NCBI RefSeq assembly: GCF_040183065.1
Contig: NC_091131.1
Coordinates: 102,053,330-102,117,329, forward strand
Direction: 5' to 3'
DNA: 64,000 nt
DNA from: Periplaneta americana
Lineage: Eukaryota; Arthropoda; Insecta; Blattodea; Blattidae
The translations under genes were made by a program, and so were the position numbers. Below are positions 23,982-35,089 of this stretch, piece by piece. Under the pieces are notes generated by a model, which did not search any database, was not told the DNA's origin, and saw only the letters and a list, made by a program, of their open reading frames with translations. The first letter of the stretch is position 1. Each line of letters begins with the position of its first letter.

Positions 23982-24007
23982 AAAAAAAAAAAAAAAAAAA
24001 AAAAAAA
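23982..24007. repeat. Poly(A) run
   Basis: About 26 consecutive A on the plus strand. It may be a retrotransposon tail, but I recognise no element upstream. Confidence 0.9.
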
Positions 24008-24009
24008 CA

Positions 24010-24920
24010 ATTTTTTGAAGAAAGAACAGTTCTGAATTCAAATCCCTCCGTTTGGTCAAAAGGAATTTATTATTATTTTCCTTTATAAACTCATAGAATA
24101 TTCTTTCATTCCGCCTTACTATTCTAAAATATTAGAAAGTTCTGTGTCATTTGTATACCTTTATAAAATATTTGAAGTGTAATAAGCATGCAGTTCTAGT
24201 AAGTCGTAAGCAATTATTAATGCTGATTTATTACAATGTGGTATATCCATACCTCTGTAAGATGTTACTGAGAACCCCTTCTTTGAACTGTTTGGTACCT
24301 GTTACGAACAAGGAGATTCTCTTGCCTAGCATCGCATATGGGAGATTTACCAAAAAATCAGAAGAGAGACATCTTAAGTTATGCCAATCGTATTTTACAT
24401 GAATTTATTATACTTATCTACTTTTACGGTATCCAGAAGACACTCTGCAGTAGCTTTTAGATTAAGAATATTCAATACAGACGTTTCGGAACTAAAATAG
24501 GCCTATACTTTAAAACCAGCCGATTTCATTATGCCCGCTTTGTATTTGTAGATTCAGAATTTCAAGACTAACTATAGGCCTACACAGGAGCCATATTTTG
24601 GAGGAAATACACGCCATACTGCTTATAATCTGAGCCTAGCAGCCTTCATGAGATTTTCAGTAACACCGTGTTTTATATGAACATACTTCACCTTGAACGA
24701 TGACGTCTGATACCAGAGTGAAAAACTCAAGTCTTCGTGTGATAACTCTCACCTACCTGAAAACAGAAAAAAACGGCATAAGTACAAGAAATAAAATGAT
24801 ACAGAAACATTAATAAAACATTGCTGGTAAAATTCATGTTCTGGGAATAATAAGTTAAGTAGTAAAATATCGCTGCAATCGAAAAGTATTGGGAATAAAT
24901 TTTAATAAGGAATAAAAAAA
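24010..24920. other. Unassigned intergenic sequence
   Basis: No recognised gene or repeat; two TAGGCCTA palindromes fall here. Confidence 0.5.
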
Positions 24921-24924
24921 AAGT

Positions 24925-25030
24925 TTCCTTCCCTGGCAGGATTCGAACCACGAAAGTCTTAGTTGCCAGTCTATCGTGCTCTGGAGTGAACAAGGCTCTG
25001 AAATCAGGTACAAGGATCACTCCGGGTTTT
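24925..25030 (-). mobile_element. Fragment of a tRNA-like SINE
   Basis: On the minus strand 'gtggttcgaatcctgccaggg' is a good box B and 'gcacgatagactggcaact' is the preceding arm. Only the head remains recognisable. Confidence 0.45.
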
Positions 25031-25995
25031 TTTGCCACTACTGTACATATCAGAGGAAAAACAATAAATTAATATACATTCGAATGAGAATTCAATACAA
25101 ATCGAAACTTAAATTTTAAGTAGGCAGCTTTCAATGATAATTATTACGAAATATCAATATCAATCATAATGCTGTATAGGTGTGAGCAGAAAGGTTTAAG
25201 CTGTTGCTCGCGTCGAAAAAGTGTCTTCTCTGAAAATTTCCTGTACAAAGAGAAATACAAGTAGCTGGTAATCGAACAAAGGACTCAAGACGTAAGACTA
25301 ACGCTAAACATCGAGGTGGCATCAGCGTGTGTGACGACACACACAAAACAACAGATCGTGATAAGCGGATTCCCGTAATCTCGTTCTGTAATGAAGGCTT
25401 GAAATGAAAGTTTGTGAGCGGCTGCGACAATTTAAGCGCATAAACAAACCTGCGCTTAATGACAGGAATTTGCGCCTTCACCTCACGGCGAAACACCTTT
25501 TTGTTTGCGGCATTACACAATGTCGCTCTAAGAAACAAAGATAATTAATGTTATTTACCCAAAACTGGTATTTTATATCTCGTTGCATGTTGATTAGAAC
25601 TAACTTTCCAGAAGCCGGTCGTAACGCCGTGCTTGCAGCAGCCACAATATAGCGGCAGCCAATTAGAATTCTGGCCCAGGACTAAGTGTCTATTAACTAC
25701 CCTTCTACGCGGACAGCCTTCGAATAAACATAATAATACATTATTTTACGGTAGTCAGAATGAAACCATTTCATTCAGCTGGAATAGTGAGCTTGTAATA
25801 AGTTACAGAGTCTGTATCGTAGAGTTTGAGTTGGAAGGAATTGTGGCTGGATTAGGAATCGGTAAAAAGTACCGTCTTCAACCTCGATAGTATAATAACG
25901 CATTTTGAGCAAATCTTTTATTGCTAAGTCTATACGTCAGAATGAAATCATTCAATTTATTATCTTCACGGGTCAGCCTGCGAATACTACAAACG
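25031..25995. other. Unassigned sequence, possible worn SINE head at 25250-25330
   Basis: 'Ctggtaatcgaacaaaggactcaagacg' on the minus strand is tRNA-like but too diverged to name. The 124-codon minus-strand frame that covers it at 25164-25538 has no domain. Confidence 0.35.
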
Positions 25996-26579
25996 ACGGA
26001 GTTGAAATCGCGAAATGGGAATAGGAAAAGAAATACAGGAAATGACAGTGAGAAAATAAGGAAGGAAGTAAGAAGGAAAAATAAACAGGGAAAGAAAGAG
26101 GGGAAAAGAAAAACCGATATGAAGGGAAAAGAAAGAACAGGAAATGAAAAAAGTAAGTGAAGAAGAGAAAGCGGAAACAAAATATATGTTGGAAAAAGAT
26201 AGGAAAGGAGTAGGAAAAGACAAACGCGAGAAAAATAAAAAAGTGGTACATAAAGATATAAAGAGATCAATAAGGATAAAAAAGAGAGACATACAGATAA
26301 CAATATAGAATAATAAAGAAGAAAGGGACCTAAAGACAACAATACAGAGAATACAGAAGAAAAAAGAGACATATAGATATATCTCTACAGGAGGACAAAT
26401 CTAAAGATAATACAGAAAAATAGTCTATTATTGAAGAAAGACATACAAGTGACACAGGACTAATATAGAAGAAAGGCATACGAGTATAAATTACACAGAT
26501 AAATAAATACACAAGGTAGAAATATATAGAGATGAAAATATAGAAAAATACAGAAGAAAGAGAGGAATGCAACTAACAA

Positions 26580-28640
26580 TATAGAACAATATAGAAAGGG
26601 AGACATATGACTAAAAATACAAAAGAAAGCGAGACATACAGACAATAGTATAAAAAATAAAGAAGAAACACTGACGTACAAATAGCAATACAGAAAAATA
26701 AAGAAAAAGATAACAATACAGAAAAACAAAGAAGAAAGAGAGACATACAGATAACAATGCAGGAAAATAAAAAGAAAGAGACACATACAGATAACAATAC
26801 AGAAAAATATAGAAGAAAGATAGATATATGGCTGAAAATAGAGAAGGAAGCGAGGCATACAGACAACAGTATAAAAAAATAAAGACGTACAAATAGCAAT
26901 ACAGAAAACCAAAGAAGAAAGAGAGACATACAGATAACAATATAGGAAAATAAAAAAGAAAGAGAGACATACAGATAACAATACAGAAAACTATAGAAAT
27001 AAAGAGAGATATATGGCTGAAAATACAGAAGAAAGCGAAATATATGACAACAGTATATAAAAAAAGAAAGATAACAATACAGAAAAACAAAGAAGAAAGA
27101 GAGACATACAGATAAAAATACAGAAAAATATAGAAGAAAGAGAGATATATGGCTGAAAATAGAGAAGGAAGCGAGACATACAGACAACAGTATAAAAAAA
27201 TAAAGACGTACAAATAGCAATACAGAAAAACAAAGAAGAAAGAGAGACATACAGATAACAATACAGGAAAATAAAAAAGAAAGAGAGACATACAGATAAC
27301 AATACAGAAAACTATAGAAATAAAGAGAGATATATGGCTGAAAATACAGAAGAAAGCGAAATATATGACAACAGTATAAAAAAAAGAAAGATAACAATAC
27401 AGAAAAACAAAGAAGAAAGAGAGACATACAGATAAAAATACAGAAAAATATAGAAGAAAGAGAGATATATGGCTGAAAATACAGAAGAAAGCGAAATATA
27501 TGATAACAGTATAAAAAAAGAAGAAAGATAACAATACAGAAAAACAAAGAAGAAAGAGAGACATACAGATAACAATACAGAAAAAATATAGAAGAGAGAG
27601 ATATATGGCTGAAAATACAGAAGAAAGCGAAATATATGACAACAGTATAAAAAAAGAAGAAAGATAACAATACAGAAAAACAAAGAAGAAAGAGAGACAT
27701 ACAGATAACAATACAGAAAAAAATATAGAAGAGAGAGATATATGGCTGAAAATACAGAAGAAAGCGAAATATATGACAACAGTATAAAAAAAGAAGAAAG
27801 ATAACAATACAGAAAAACAAAGAAGAAAGAGAGACATACAGATAACAATACAGAAAAAAATATAGAAGAGAGAGATATATGGCTGAAAATACAGAAGAAA
27901 GCGAAATATATGACAACAGTATAAAAAAAGAAGAAAGATAACAATACAGAAAAACAAAGAAGGAAGAGAGACATACAGATAACAATACAGAAAAAAATAT
28001 AGAAGAGAGAGATATATGGCTGAAAATACAGAAGAAAGCGAAATATATGACAACAGTATAAAAAAGAAGAAAGATAACAATACAGAAAAACAAAGAAGAA
28101 AGAGAGACATACAGATAACAATACAGAAAAAAATATAGAAGAGAGAGATATATGGCTGAAAATACAGAAGAAAGCGAAATATATGACAACAGTATAAAAA
28201 AAGAAGAAAGATAACAATACAGAAAAACAAAGAAGGAAGAGAGACATACAGATAACAATACAGAAAAAAATATAGAAGAGAGAGATATATGGCTGAAAAT
28301 ACAGAAGAAAGCGAAATATATGACAACAGTATAAAAAAAGAAGAAAGATAACAATACAGAAAAACAAAGAAGAAAGAGAGACATACAGATAACAATACAG
28401 AAAAAAAATATAGAAGAGAGAGATATATGGCTGAAAATACAGAAGAAAGCGAGACATACGGACAACATAAAAATATTAAGAAGAAAGACTGATGTACAAA
28501 TAGCAATCCGCAAAAATAAAGAAGAAAGATAACTATACACAAAAACAAAGAAGAGAGGCATGCAGATAACAATGCAGGAAGTAAAGAAGAGGGACATACA
28601 GATAACAATGCAGAAAAATAAAAAAAGGAAGATCACATGT
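26580..28640. repeat. Tandem array, 137-bp unit
   Basis: The landmark ACAAAGAAGAAAGAGAGAC starts at 27544, 27680, 27817 and 27954, giving a period of 136-137. Each unit also holds 'agagatatatggctgaaaatacag' and 'gcgaaatatatgacaacagt'. The copies between 27460 and 28440 are nearly identical and differ mainly in A-run length. Copies before 27460 are more diverged and contain deletions. Confidence 0.95.
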
Positions 28641-28769
28641 AGGCTACACATAGTACAAAAACCATAAAGAAGAAAAGGACCCACACATGTAACATAAATA
28701 AAAATAAATAACACAGACGTGCAGATAGAAGTAGAGAAAATAAAAGAAAACGAGATATACAGATAACAC

Positions 28770-30250
28770 TAACTTACGAGTATAAATGACCAGAAAAATA
28801 AATACACAAGGTAGAGAAATACAAAGATGACGATACAGAAAAATACAGAAGAAACACACACATACAGATAGTAATACAGAAAAATACAATGACCAGAAAA
28901 ATAAATACACAAGGTAGAGAAATACAAAGATGACGATACAGAAAAATACAGAAGAAACACACACATACAGAGAGTAATACAGAAAAATACAATGACCAGA
29001 AAAATAAATACAGAAGGTAGAGATATATAAAGATGGCGATACAGAAAAATACAGAAGAAACACACATATACAGATAGTAATACAGAAAAATACAATGACC
29101 AGAAAAATAAATACATAAGGTAGAGATATATAAAGATGACGATACAGAAAAATACAGAAGAAACACACACATACAGATAGTAATACAGAAAAATATAATG
29201 ACCAGAAAAATAAATACATAAGGTAGAGATATATAAAGATGACGATACAGAAAAATACAGAAGAAACACACACATACAGATAGTAATACAGAAAAATACA
29301 ATGACCAGAAAAATAAATACACAAGGTAGAGGAGATATATAAAGATGACGATACAGAAATATACAGAAGAAACACACACATACAGATAGTAAAACAGAAA
29401 AATACAATGACCAGAAAAATAAATACATAAGGTAGAGAGATATAAAGATGACGATACAGAAAAATACAGAAGAAACACACACATACAGATAGTAATACAG
29501 AAAAATACAATGACCAGAAAAATAAATACATAAGGTAGAGAGATATAAAGATGACGATACAGAAAAATACAGAAGAAACACACACATACAGATAGTAAAA
29601 CAGAAAAATACAATGACCAGAAAAATAAATACATAAGGTAGAGAGATATAAAGATGACTATACAGAAAAATACAGAAGAAACACACACATACAGATAGTA
29701 AAACAGAAAAATACAATGACCAGAAAAATAAATACATAAGGTAGAGAGATATAAAGATGACGATACAGAAAAATACAGAAGAAACACACACATACAGATA
29801 GTAATACAGAAAAATACAATGACCAGAAAAATAAATACATAAGGTAGAGATATATAAAGATGACGATACAGAAAAATACAGAAGAAACACACACATACAG
29901 ATAGTAATACAGAAAAATACAATGACCAGAAAAATAAATACACAAGGTAGAGATATATAAAGATGACGATACAGAAAAATACAGAAGAAACACACACATA
30001 CAGATAGTAATACAGAAAAATACAATGACCATAAAAATAATTACACAAGGTAGAGAGAGATATAAAGATGACGATACAGAAAAATATAGAAGAAACACAC
30101 AGATACAGATACAGTAGTAATACAGAAAAATACAATGACCAGGAAAATAAATACATAAAGTTGAGAGATAGAAAGATGACGATACAGAAAAATACAGAAG
30201 GAAAACACACATACAGATAATAATACAGAAAAGTACAGAAAAAAGAGAGA
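28770..30250. repeat. Tandem array, 103-bp unit
   Basis: AATGACCAGAAAAATAAATA starts at 28888, 28991, 29094 and 29197, an exact 103-base period in this part. About 14 units are present, each with 'aaggtagaga', 'agatgacgatacagaaaaatac' and 'gaagaaacacacacatacag'. The left copies are regular, and the last two are more diverged. Confidence 0.96.
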
Positions 30251-31019
30251 GAGATAAGATAAGAATACAGTAAAATAAAGCAGGAAGAAGCAAAGAAGAA
30301 AGGAAGAGAGAAACACAAAGATAACGTTAAAAAAAGAAAGAATGAGGAGTTTAAGACGGAAATAAAGATAACTACGAAGAAATAGAAAGAAGCCAGAGAG
30401 ACATACATAATAGATAAAAGTACAGAATATACAGAGGACAGGTTATTATATATAAGGAACAAAAGAAGAGGAAAGATAGGAACATAAAGATAATATTAAA
30501 GGAAAAGATTCCGAGTGAGAGAAGTAAAGGGAACTATAAATAAAAATAAAGAGAAACATGCAGATAATGATACAAACAAATAAAGGAAAAACAGAGACAT
30601 AGAAAGGAGAAAGAGAGAAACTTAAATATAACATTAAAGAAAAAGACAGAAGAAAAAAGAAAAGCAAAAGAATAGGATTTAAAAAGGAAAGAGAATAGGA
30701 AGTAAGAAGATTGACTTGTAAGAGGAATGGGAACAATGAAACAACGAAATAACGAGACAAAAATACAAACATAGAAGAAGAGGGAAGAAAACAGCAATTA
30801 AAATAGAATGTGTAAATGAAAAGAAAAGGAAGGAATAAGCATATAAAACAATCTGAATATTAATGAGACAGATGGAGAGAGAGCAAAATCAGCAGACGAA
30901 GAAGGGAAGAAAAAAGATGAAAAATGTTCCAATTACCATAGAATTTAATTCTGGTTCCGGTTTAAACCAAACAAGCTGTAAATTGTAACTTCAGCTATTA
31001 ATTAAGTCTAAATTCCATG

Positions 31020-31160
31020 CTCATCGCAACACCTAGTGGCTTGTCTGATGACCATGATGTAGAGGACAAGCACCTTCGTATTTATTTCTCCATTCAGAGT
31101 CGCTATCTAGCGGTAAACGCAGCATTGCGTCTGAATCTCCAGCGCCATCTGAAAACCATT
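31020..31160. promoter_or_regulatory. Cluster of three CTCF-like motifs
   Basis: CAACACCTAGTGG (31027-31039) and CGCTATCTAGCGG (31101-31113) each match the reverse of the general CTCF consensus at 11 of 13 positions. CGCCATCTG (31143-31151) matches its left half. They lie about 100-220 bases beyond the end of the 5-kb array. This is motif resemblance only. Confidence 0.25.
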
Positions 31161-31725
31161 TTGTGAATCAATACGATAGAGTAAGACTTGCGCGCCTGAA
31201 GAATCGTTTGGTGGAGTGAGCGAGCAAGGAGTTAATGCTGGCCTTGCAAGGCCTTGGAGGTCATTCACCCTACGGTACTCGTCCAACACCACGTGGCTGC
31301 CGACTGCGTTCATTTACACTACTCTAGTTGCAGCGTCGCGTTTTGCCAGTATGTTTCAATTTTATTTGCAGTATGCAGGGTTACAAATATGTGAGATATG
31401 AAGGTAAATATACCGAAGGGAGGGTTTTAAGATTAGGTTGCTTTAACCGCTTTAACTGGTTGACATTCCTTAAATGTTACTTGTAATGCATATACTGTAC
31501 TTGTAGTTTTCCACTTCCTGGAATCACGAGCCTTTGACATGTACATAAATTCCATCAGTTACCCTATATCATAAAAGTTTCACAAAATATTACTTTTTTT
31601 TTTTTTTTGCATTAGTACAGTATATCTGCTTTTTTATTGTGTATTATTCCAGTTGTTTCGCCCAAGAGGTATGGAAATGGTTGTTTTTAAATATGAATTT
31701 ATAAATGCTTACTTACAGTCTGGTT
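31161..31725. other. Unassigned sequence
   Basis: Moderate GC up to about 31330, then AT-rich with a T-run at about 31590-31608. The short frames on each strand lack support. Confidence 0.4.
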
Positions 31726-31726
31726 A

Positions 31727-31968
31727 AAAACAAATTGATATTGCGAACACATGAGTTACATTTCATACTAATCAGAACAATCAGAATTTAATGCAAGACA
31801 AATCGGATCTCCATCTAGCCTCTGTTAGTCTCAGTATTAATAAAAAGGAGTCTGGGGAAAAACAAATTGATATTACGAACACATGAGTTACATTTCATAC
31901 TAATCACAACATTCAGAATTTAATGCAAGACAAATCGGATCTCCATCTAGCCTCCGTTAGTCTCAGCT
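31727..31968. repeat. Two-copy tandem duplication, about 132-bp spacing
   Basis: The block that starts AAACAAATTGATATTGCG near 31729 and ends 'gttagtctcag' near 31836 is repeated from 31861 to 31967 with only a few substitutions. Confidence 0.92.
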
Positions 31969-32214
31969 AATAGGAAAACGCAGTTTACTGTAATGTATTA
32001 CAGCCTATAATACACTACCAAATTATCATACACTTCGGAGGGCTAACACAAAAAGCTTAGAACAAAATTACATTTGTTCCCATAGCCAGACCAACTCAAT
32101 TGATGAATTTATTATTCATGCTTATAAATGAAATTAATCTGCTTAGTATGTATTATATAATTTGTGTGTTTGTGTGTGTGTGTGTGTTCTTTATATACTT
32201 ATTCCACATTTCAA

Positions 32215-32540
32215 AGGAGTGCGATAGCGTCTCGGTTAAGACGTAACTCTGCAAGCAGGAAGTCGCAGGTTCGATTCTCGATGAGATCATGGATTTCTCT
32301 ATTGATCTAATGCTTCCAGCCGCACTACGGCTCTAGGGTTTACTCAGCCTCTAACAGAAATAAGTACCAAGGGTATTTCCTTGCAGGTAAAAGCGAGGGC
32401 ACGTAGGATTGACATTCCTACTGTCATTAATGCCGATTGTCTGTACAGTGGAAGCCTCAACCCTCGCTACTCTCTGGGACTCCACGGCCTTTACTGGTAC
32501 GCCCACTGCCTGAGCAAAGTCGGTAGTTTTGAGCAATCTT
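32215..32540 (+). mobile_element. tRNA-derived SINE (unnamed family)
   Basis: The head has GATAGCGTCTCGGTTAAGAC (box A-like) and GCAGGTTCGATTCTCG (box B). The body has 'cttccagccgcactacggctctagggtttactcagcc' and 'ctctgggactccacggcctttactgg'. It ends near the 'aaaactacca' stretch. Confidence 0.65.
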
Positions 32541-32609
32541 AAAACTACCATACATTATTATTTATCGACATTATTAATATAATTAAATTTGTCACTTTAG
32601 ACTAGATAT

Positions 32610-32653
32610 CTTTATTTATTTATTTATTTACTTATTATTATTACTATTATTAC

Positions 32654-32699
<46 letters not shown>
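32610..32699. repeat. (TTTA)n and (ATT)n microsatellite
   Basis: TTTA units give way to TTA/ATT units, immediately before a SINE head. Confidence 0.95.
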
Positions 32700-32700
32700 G

Positions 32701-33040
32701 TCCCGCGCTGTGGCGTCGTGGTCTAAGGCATCCTGCCTAGGACTCGCGTTACGGAATGCGCGCTGGTTCGAGTCCTCATGGGAAAAGAAATTTTCTCATG
32801 AAATTTCGGCCAGTGTATGAGACCTTTGCCCACACAGCATCGTGATGCACTTGGGGAGCTACGATAGGTAGCGAAATCTGGTTGCGAATGCCAGCTATAA
32901 TAGCTGGAGGGATCATCGTGCTAACCACACTATACCTCCATTCTGATTGGATGATCGTCCACCTCTGCTTCGGCATGTGGGCGTGATGCCAGCAGCCGCC
33001 TGGTCGGTTTAGGTCCTTCACGGGCTGTAGCGCCACGGAT
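32701..33040 (+). mobile_element. tRNA-derived SINE family D, complete copy
   Basis: The head has 'gtggcgtcgtggtctaaggc' (box A) and 'ctggttcgagtcctcatggg' (box B). The body has 'catgaaatttcggccagtgtatgag', 'gggagctacgataggtagcgaaatctgg' and 'tctgattggatgatcgtccacct', ending 'ggtcggtttaggtccttcacggg.tgtagcgccacgga'. It is followed by (ATT)n. Other copies are at 15489 (+), 34632 (-), 46688 (-) and 48050 (+). Confidence 0.9.
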
Positions 33041-33048
33041 TATTATTA

Positions 33049-33087
<39 letters not shown>

Positions 33088-33116
33088 GCTTAACAAATAT
33101 TCTTATATCTTACATA

Positions 33117-33199
<83 letters not shown>
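33040..33199. repeat. (ATT)n, (CTA)n and (AAT)n microsatellites
   Basis: Three trinucleotide blocks: ATT at about 33040-33086, CTA at about 33117-33165, then AAT to 33199. The first is the tail of the family D SINE. Confidence 0.95.
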
Positions 33200-33203
<4 letters not shown>

Positions 33204-33349
33204 TAATAATAAAAAATGTACGGTAATATGTATTTCCATGACAATTATACACGTAAGTTAATTTGGGACCAGAAGCTGATGTATTTGAACATTTTCCGGA
33301 AGATAACTTTAGTTTAGGCCTATAATGCTCTTATATTAGGCTACATATA

Positions 33350-33605
33350 CACGCCTTGAAGGCGCGTGAGGGGACAAGGTAGAGTTCCATGCTTTCATTA
33401 TCTCGGCACTAGAATGAGATGATGTGGTCAGCACCACTCTTCGATCGAATTTTACCCCCGGGAAAGACCCGGTACTCAATTTTATAGGAGGCTGAGTGAA
33501 CCTCGGGGCCGTTCTGGAAGTTTTGGCGACAAGGACAATCCCGTCATCACCTGGGATTACCCAGGACCTTCCAATCTGCTGTACTAACTGAGCTACCCGC
33601 CGCTA
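33350..33605 (-). mobile_element. tRNA-derived SINE family F, complete-looking copy
   Basis: On the minus strand it starts GCGGCGGGTAGCTCAGTTAG (box A) and continues 'tggaaggtcctgggtaatcccaggtgatgacgggatt'. The body has 'caaaacttccagaacggccccgaggtt' and 'ctcctataaaattgagtaccgggtc'. Relatives are at 2205 and 43500. Confidence 0.75.
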
Positions 33606-33609
33606 AATT

Positions 33610-33876
33610 ATATAGAAAATATCCATTTTGAAGCTGATTTGAACATACTTTATGTTGGATATAGGTGCATATTAGTTTTGTTAGATATATTGTTCATGTT
33701 CAGTATGCTAAAATTAATACGAAATATCGTCGGTTTCCAAGCAAGTCAAAAATATTACTTCTGAGGAAAAGAGGTTTTTATTCTAACAAAATTGTATGCT
33801 CAAAATATTCTCACTTTTAGTAAGCAATTTCTCTTTATTTCATTTTCCAATTCTAAGTTTATACTCATACCTACAT

Positions 33877-33909
<33 letters not shown>

Positions 33910-34130
33910 CGCTTCTTTTTTTCTTTTTTTTTTTCTCAGAAGTAATATTTTTTACTTAATGTGTTTTGCTTGTAAACCGACGATATTACAAACGACCTAC
34001 TACTTTTATTTTGCATCATCGATCGACACGTGAACGCAATCAAGAATATAGTTACAGGACATGTGAATTCTCCTGTTGATTACGAAACCAGTGGCGCGTG
34101 TATGATTGAACCGGACACTCCCCATTATTT
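33610..34130. other. Unassigned AT-rich sequence with (TA)n at 33877-33908
   Basis: The arms 'tcagaagtaatatttttt' (33939-33956) and 'aaaaatattacttctgagga' (33749-33768) are inverted relative to each other, and 'aaccgacgatatt' near 33977 matches the complement of 'aatatcgtcggtt' near 33724. Together they suggest a small palindromic element of about 260 bp. Confidence 0.45.
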
Positions 34131-34139
34131 TCCATTCGT

Positions 34140-34375
34140 AGATTGGTTTATGGATCCGCCACTGACAATGTGTGCACTTCCCAACCAAGCGGTCCAAGGT
34201 TCGATTTCCAGCGTGGGCAATGAAAGACATTGATCTTCCGTTCACGAGATTAGGATGTTTGTCCGTAGTCTTCTGATTGTCCTGTGATGTCTCAGCGGTG
34301 GTCCTGCGGCATGGCGATCCTATGAGCAGGGCGGCCCGCATTCGCAAGATGTCTAGTGTGTGATCAAATGAATCT
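34140..34375 (+). mobile_element. tRNA-like SINE (unnamed family)
   Basis: It contains the B-box-like GGTTCGATTTCCAGCGTGGG. A body follows: 'ttgtccgtagtcttctgattgtcctgtgatgtctcagcggtggtcctgcggcatggcgatcc'. The minus-strand frame of 167 codons that covers it has no family motif and is not called. Confidence 0.5.
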
Positions 34376-34631
34376 ACCTCCCCTATCTCTAGTGATGTAT
34401 AAATTTCATAAGAGGGAAAGTTAGGCAAAGTAGAAATAAGACAGTAAAAACGGAAAAAAAAATCTGTCCAAGAGTCGAGGAAGTAGCTGTATACGTTACT
34501 AATAGACAAACGGCATGACTAATAGTCAATTACTATTTCAGCATCGAGACACTGAAAACGTGCATTTCTGAGTAAAATAAGAAACCGATTTTCTGCAGCA
34601 TCTCTTTATATTTCGTAATAATAAAAGCAAT

Positions 34632-34955
34632 CCGTGGTGCGATAGCCCATGAAGGGCCAAGGCCGACCACCTGACTGCTTGCCTCACCCCCACATACCTC
34701 GGCAGAGGTGAACGACATTCCAACCAGCATGAAGATAACGTGCATTCAGCGTGATTTCCCAGCCGTTATAGCACGTTTTCGAAACCGAATTTCGCTACCT
34801 AGCATAACTTTCCAAATTCATCATGATGCTGTGTGGGTACCGGTTTCATACACTGGCGGAAATTTTGTGAGAAAATTCCTTCCCTACGAGGACTCTCACA
34901 GTGCTTACTCCGTGATGTGAGTCCAGGCACAATGCCTTAGACCAGGAAACAACAG
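34632..34955 (-). mobile_element. SINE family D copy
   Basis: On the minus strand it runs from the tRNA-like head ('cctggtctaaggcattgtgcctgg') through 'aaatttccgccagtgtatgaaacc' and 'gaaattcggtttcgaaaacgtgc' to 'ggccttggcccttcatgggc'. The order matches the complete copy. Its box B region is changed. Confidence 0.8.
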
Positions 34956-35089
34956 TGCGGTATCTTTACAATTCATACGATCAGAAATTAAACATATTTG
35001 GGGTGAACTTGATAGGGAAAAAGAGGAATATCAGCTAACCCAAAAAAAGAATTTTGAAAAATAATCAGAGAGTAATTGGGGAGAAGTGA

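Larger units (their letters stand above)
26000..30930. repeat. 5-kb purine-rich tandem array region
   Basis: The plus strand is strongly A+G-rich: in one 137-base unit I count about 29 pyrimidines, so roughly four-fifths purine. The middle holds two regular arrays (see separate entries). The flanks at 26000-26580 and 30250-30930 are degenerate versions of the same words ('acagaa', 'gaagaaag', 'gagaca'). Minus-strand open frames up to 713 codons in several overlapping frames follow from the absence of stop triplets in pyrimidine-rich sequence. They consist of Phe/Leu/Ser/Cys/Tyr repeats and are not called as genes. Confidence 0.95.

Noticed and set aside
25164..25538. 124-codon minus-strand frame
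   Set aside because: It overlaps a worn SINE-like head and has no domain.
26573..30462. Minus-strand frames of 713, 665, 562 and 418 codons that look like multi-pass membrane proteins
   Set aside because: Same cause: Phe/Leu/Ser/Tyr/Cys repeats from a CT-rich strand in the 137-bp and 103-bp arrays. Several frames are open at once, which a real gene would not show.
34006..34509. 167-codon minus-strand frame
   Set aside because: It overlaps a tRNA-like SINE and shows no family motif.
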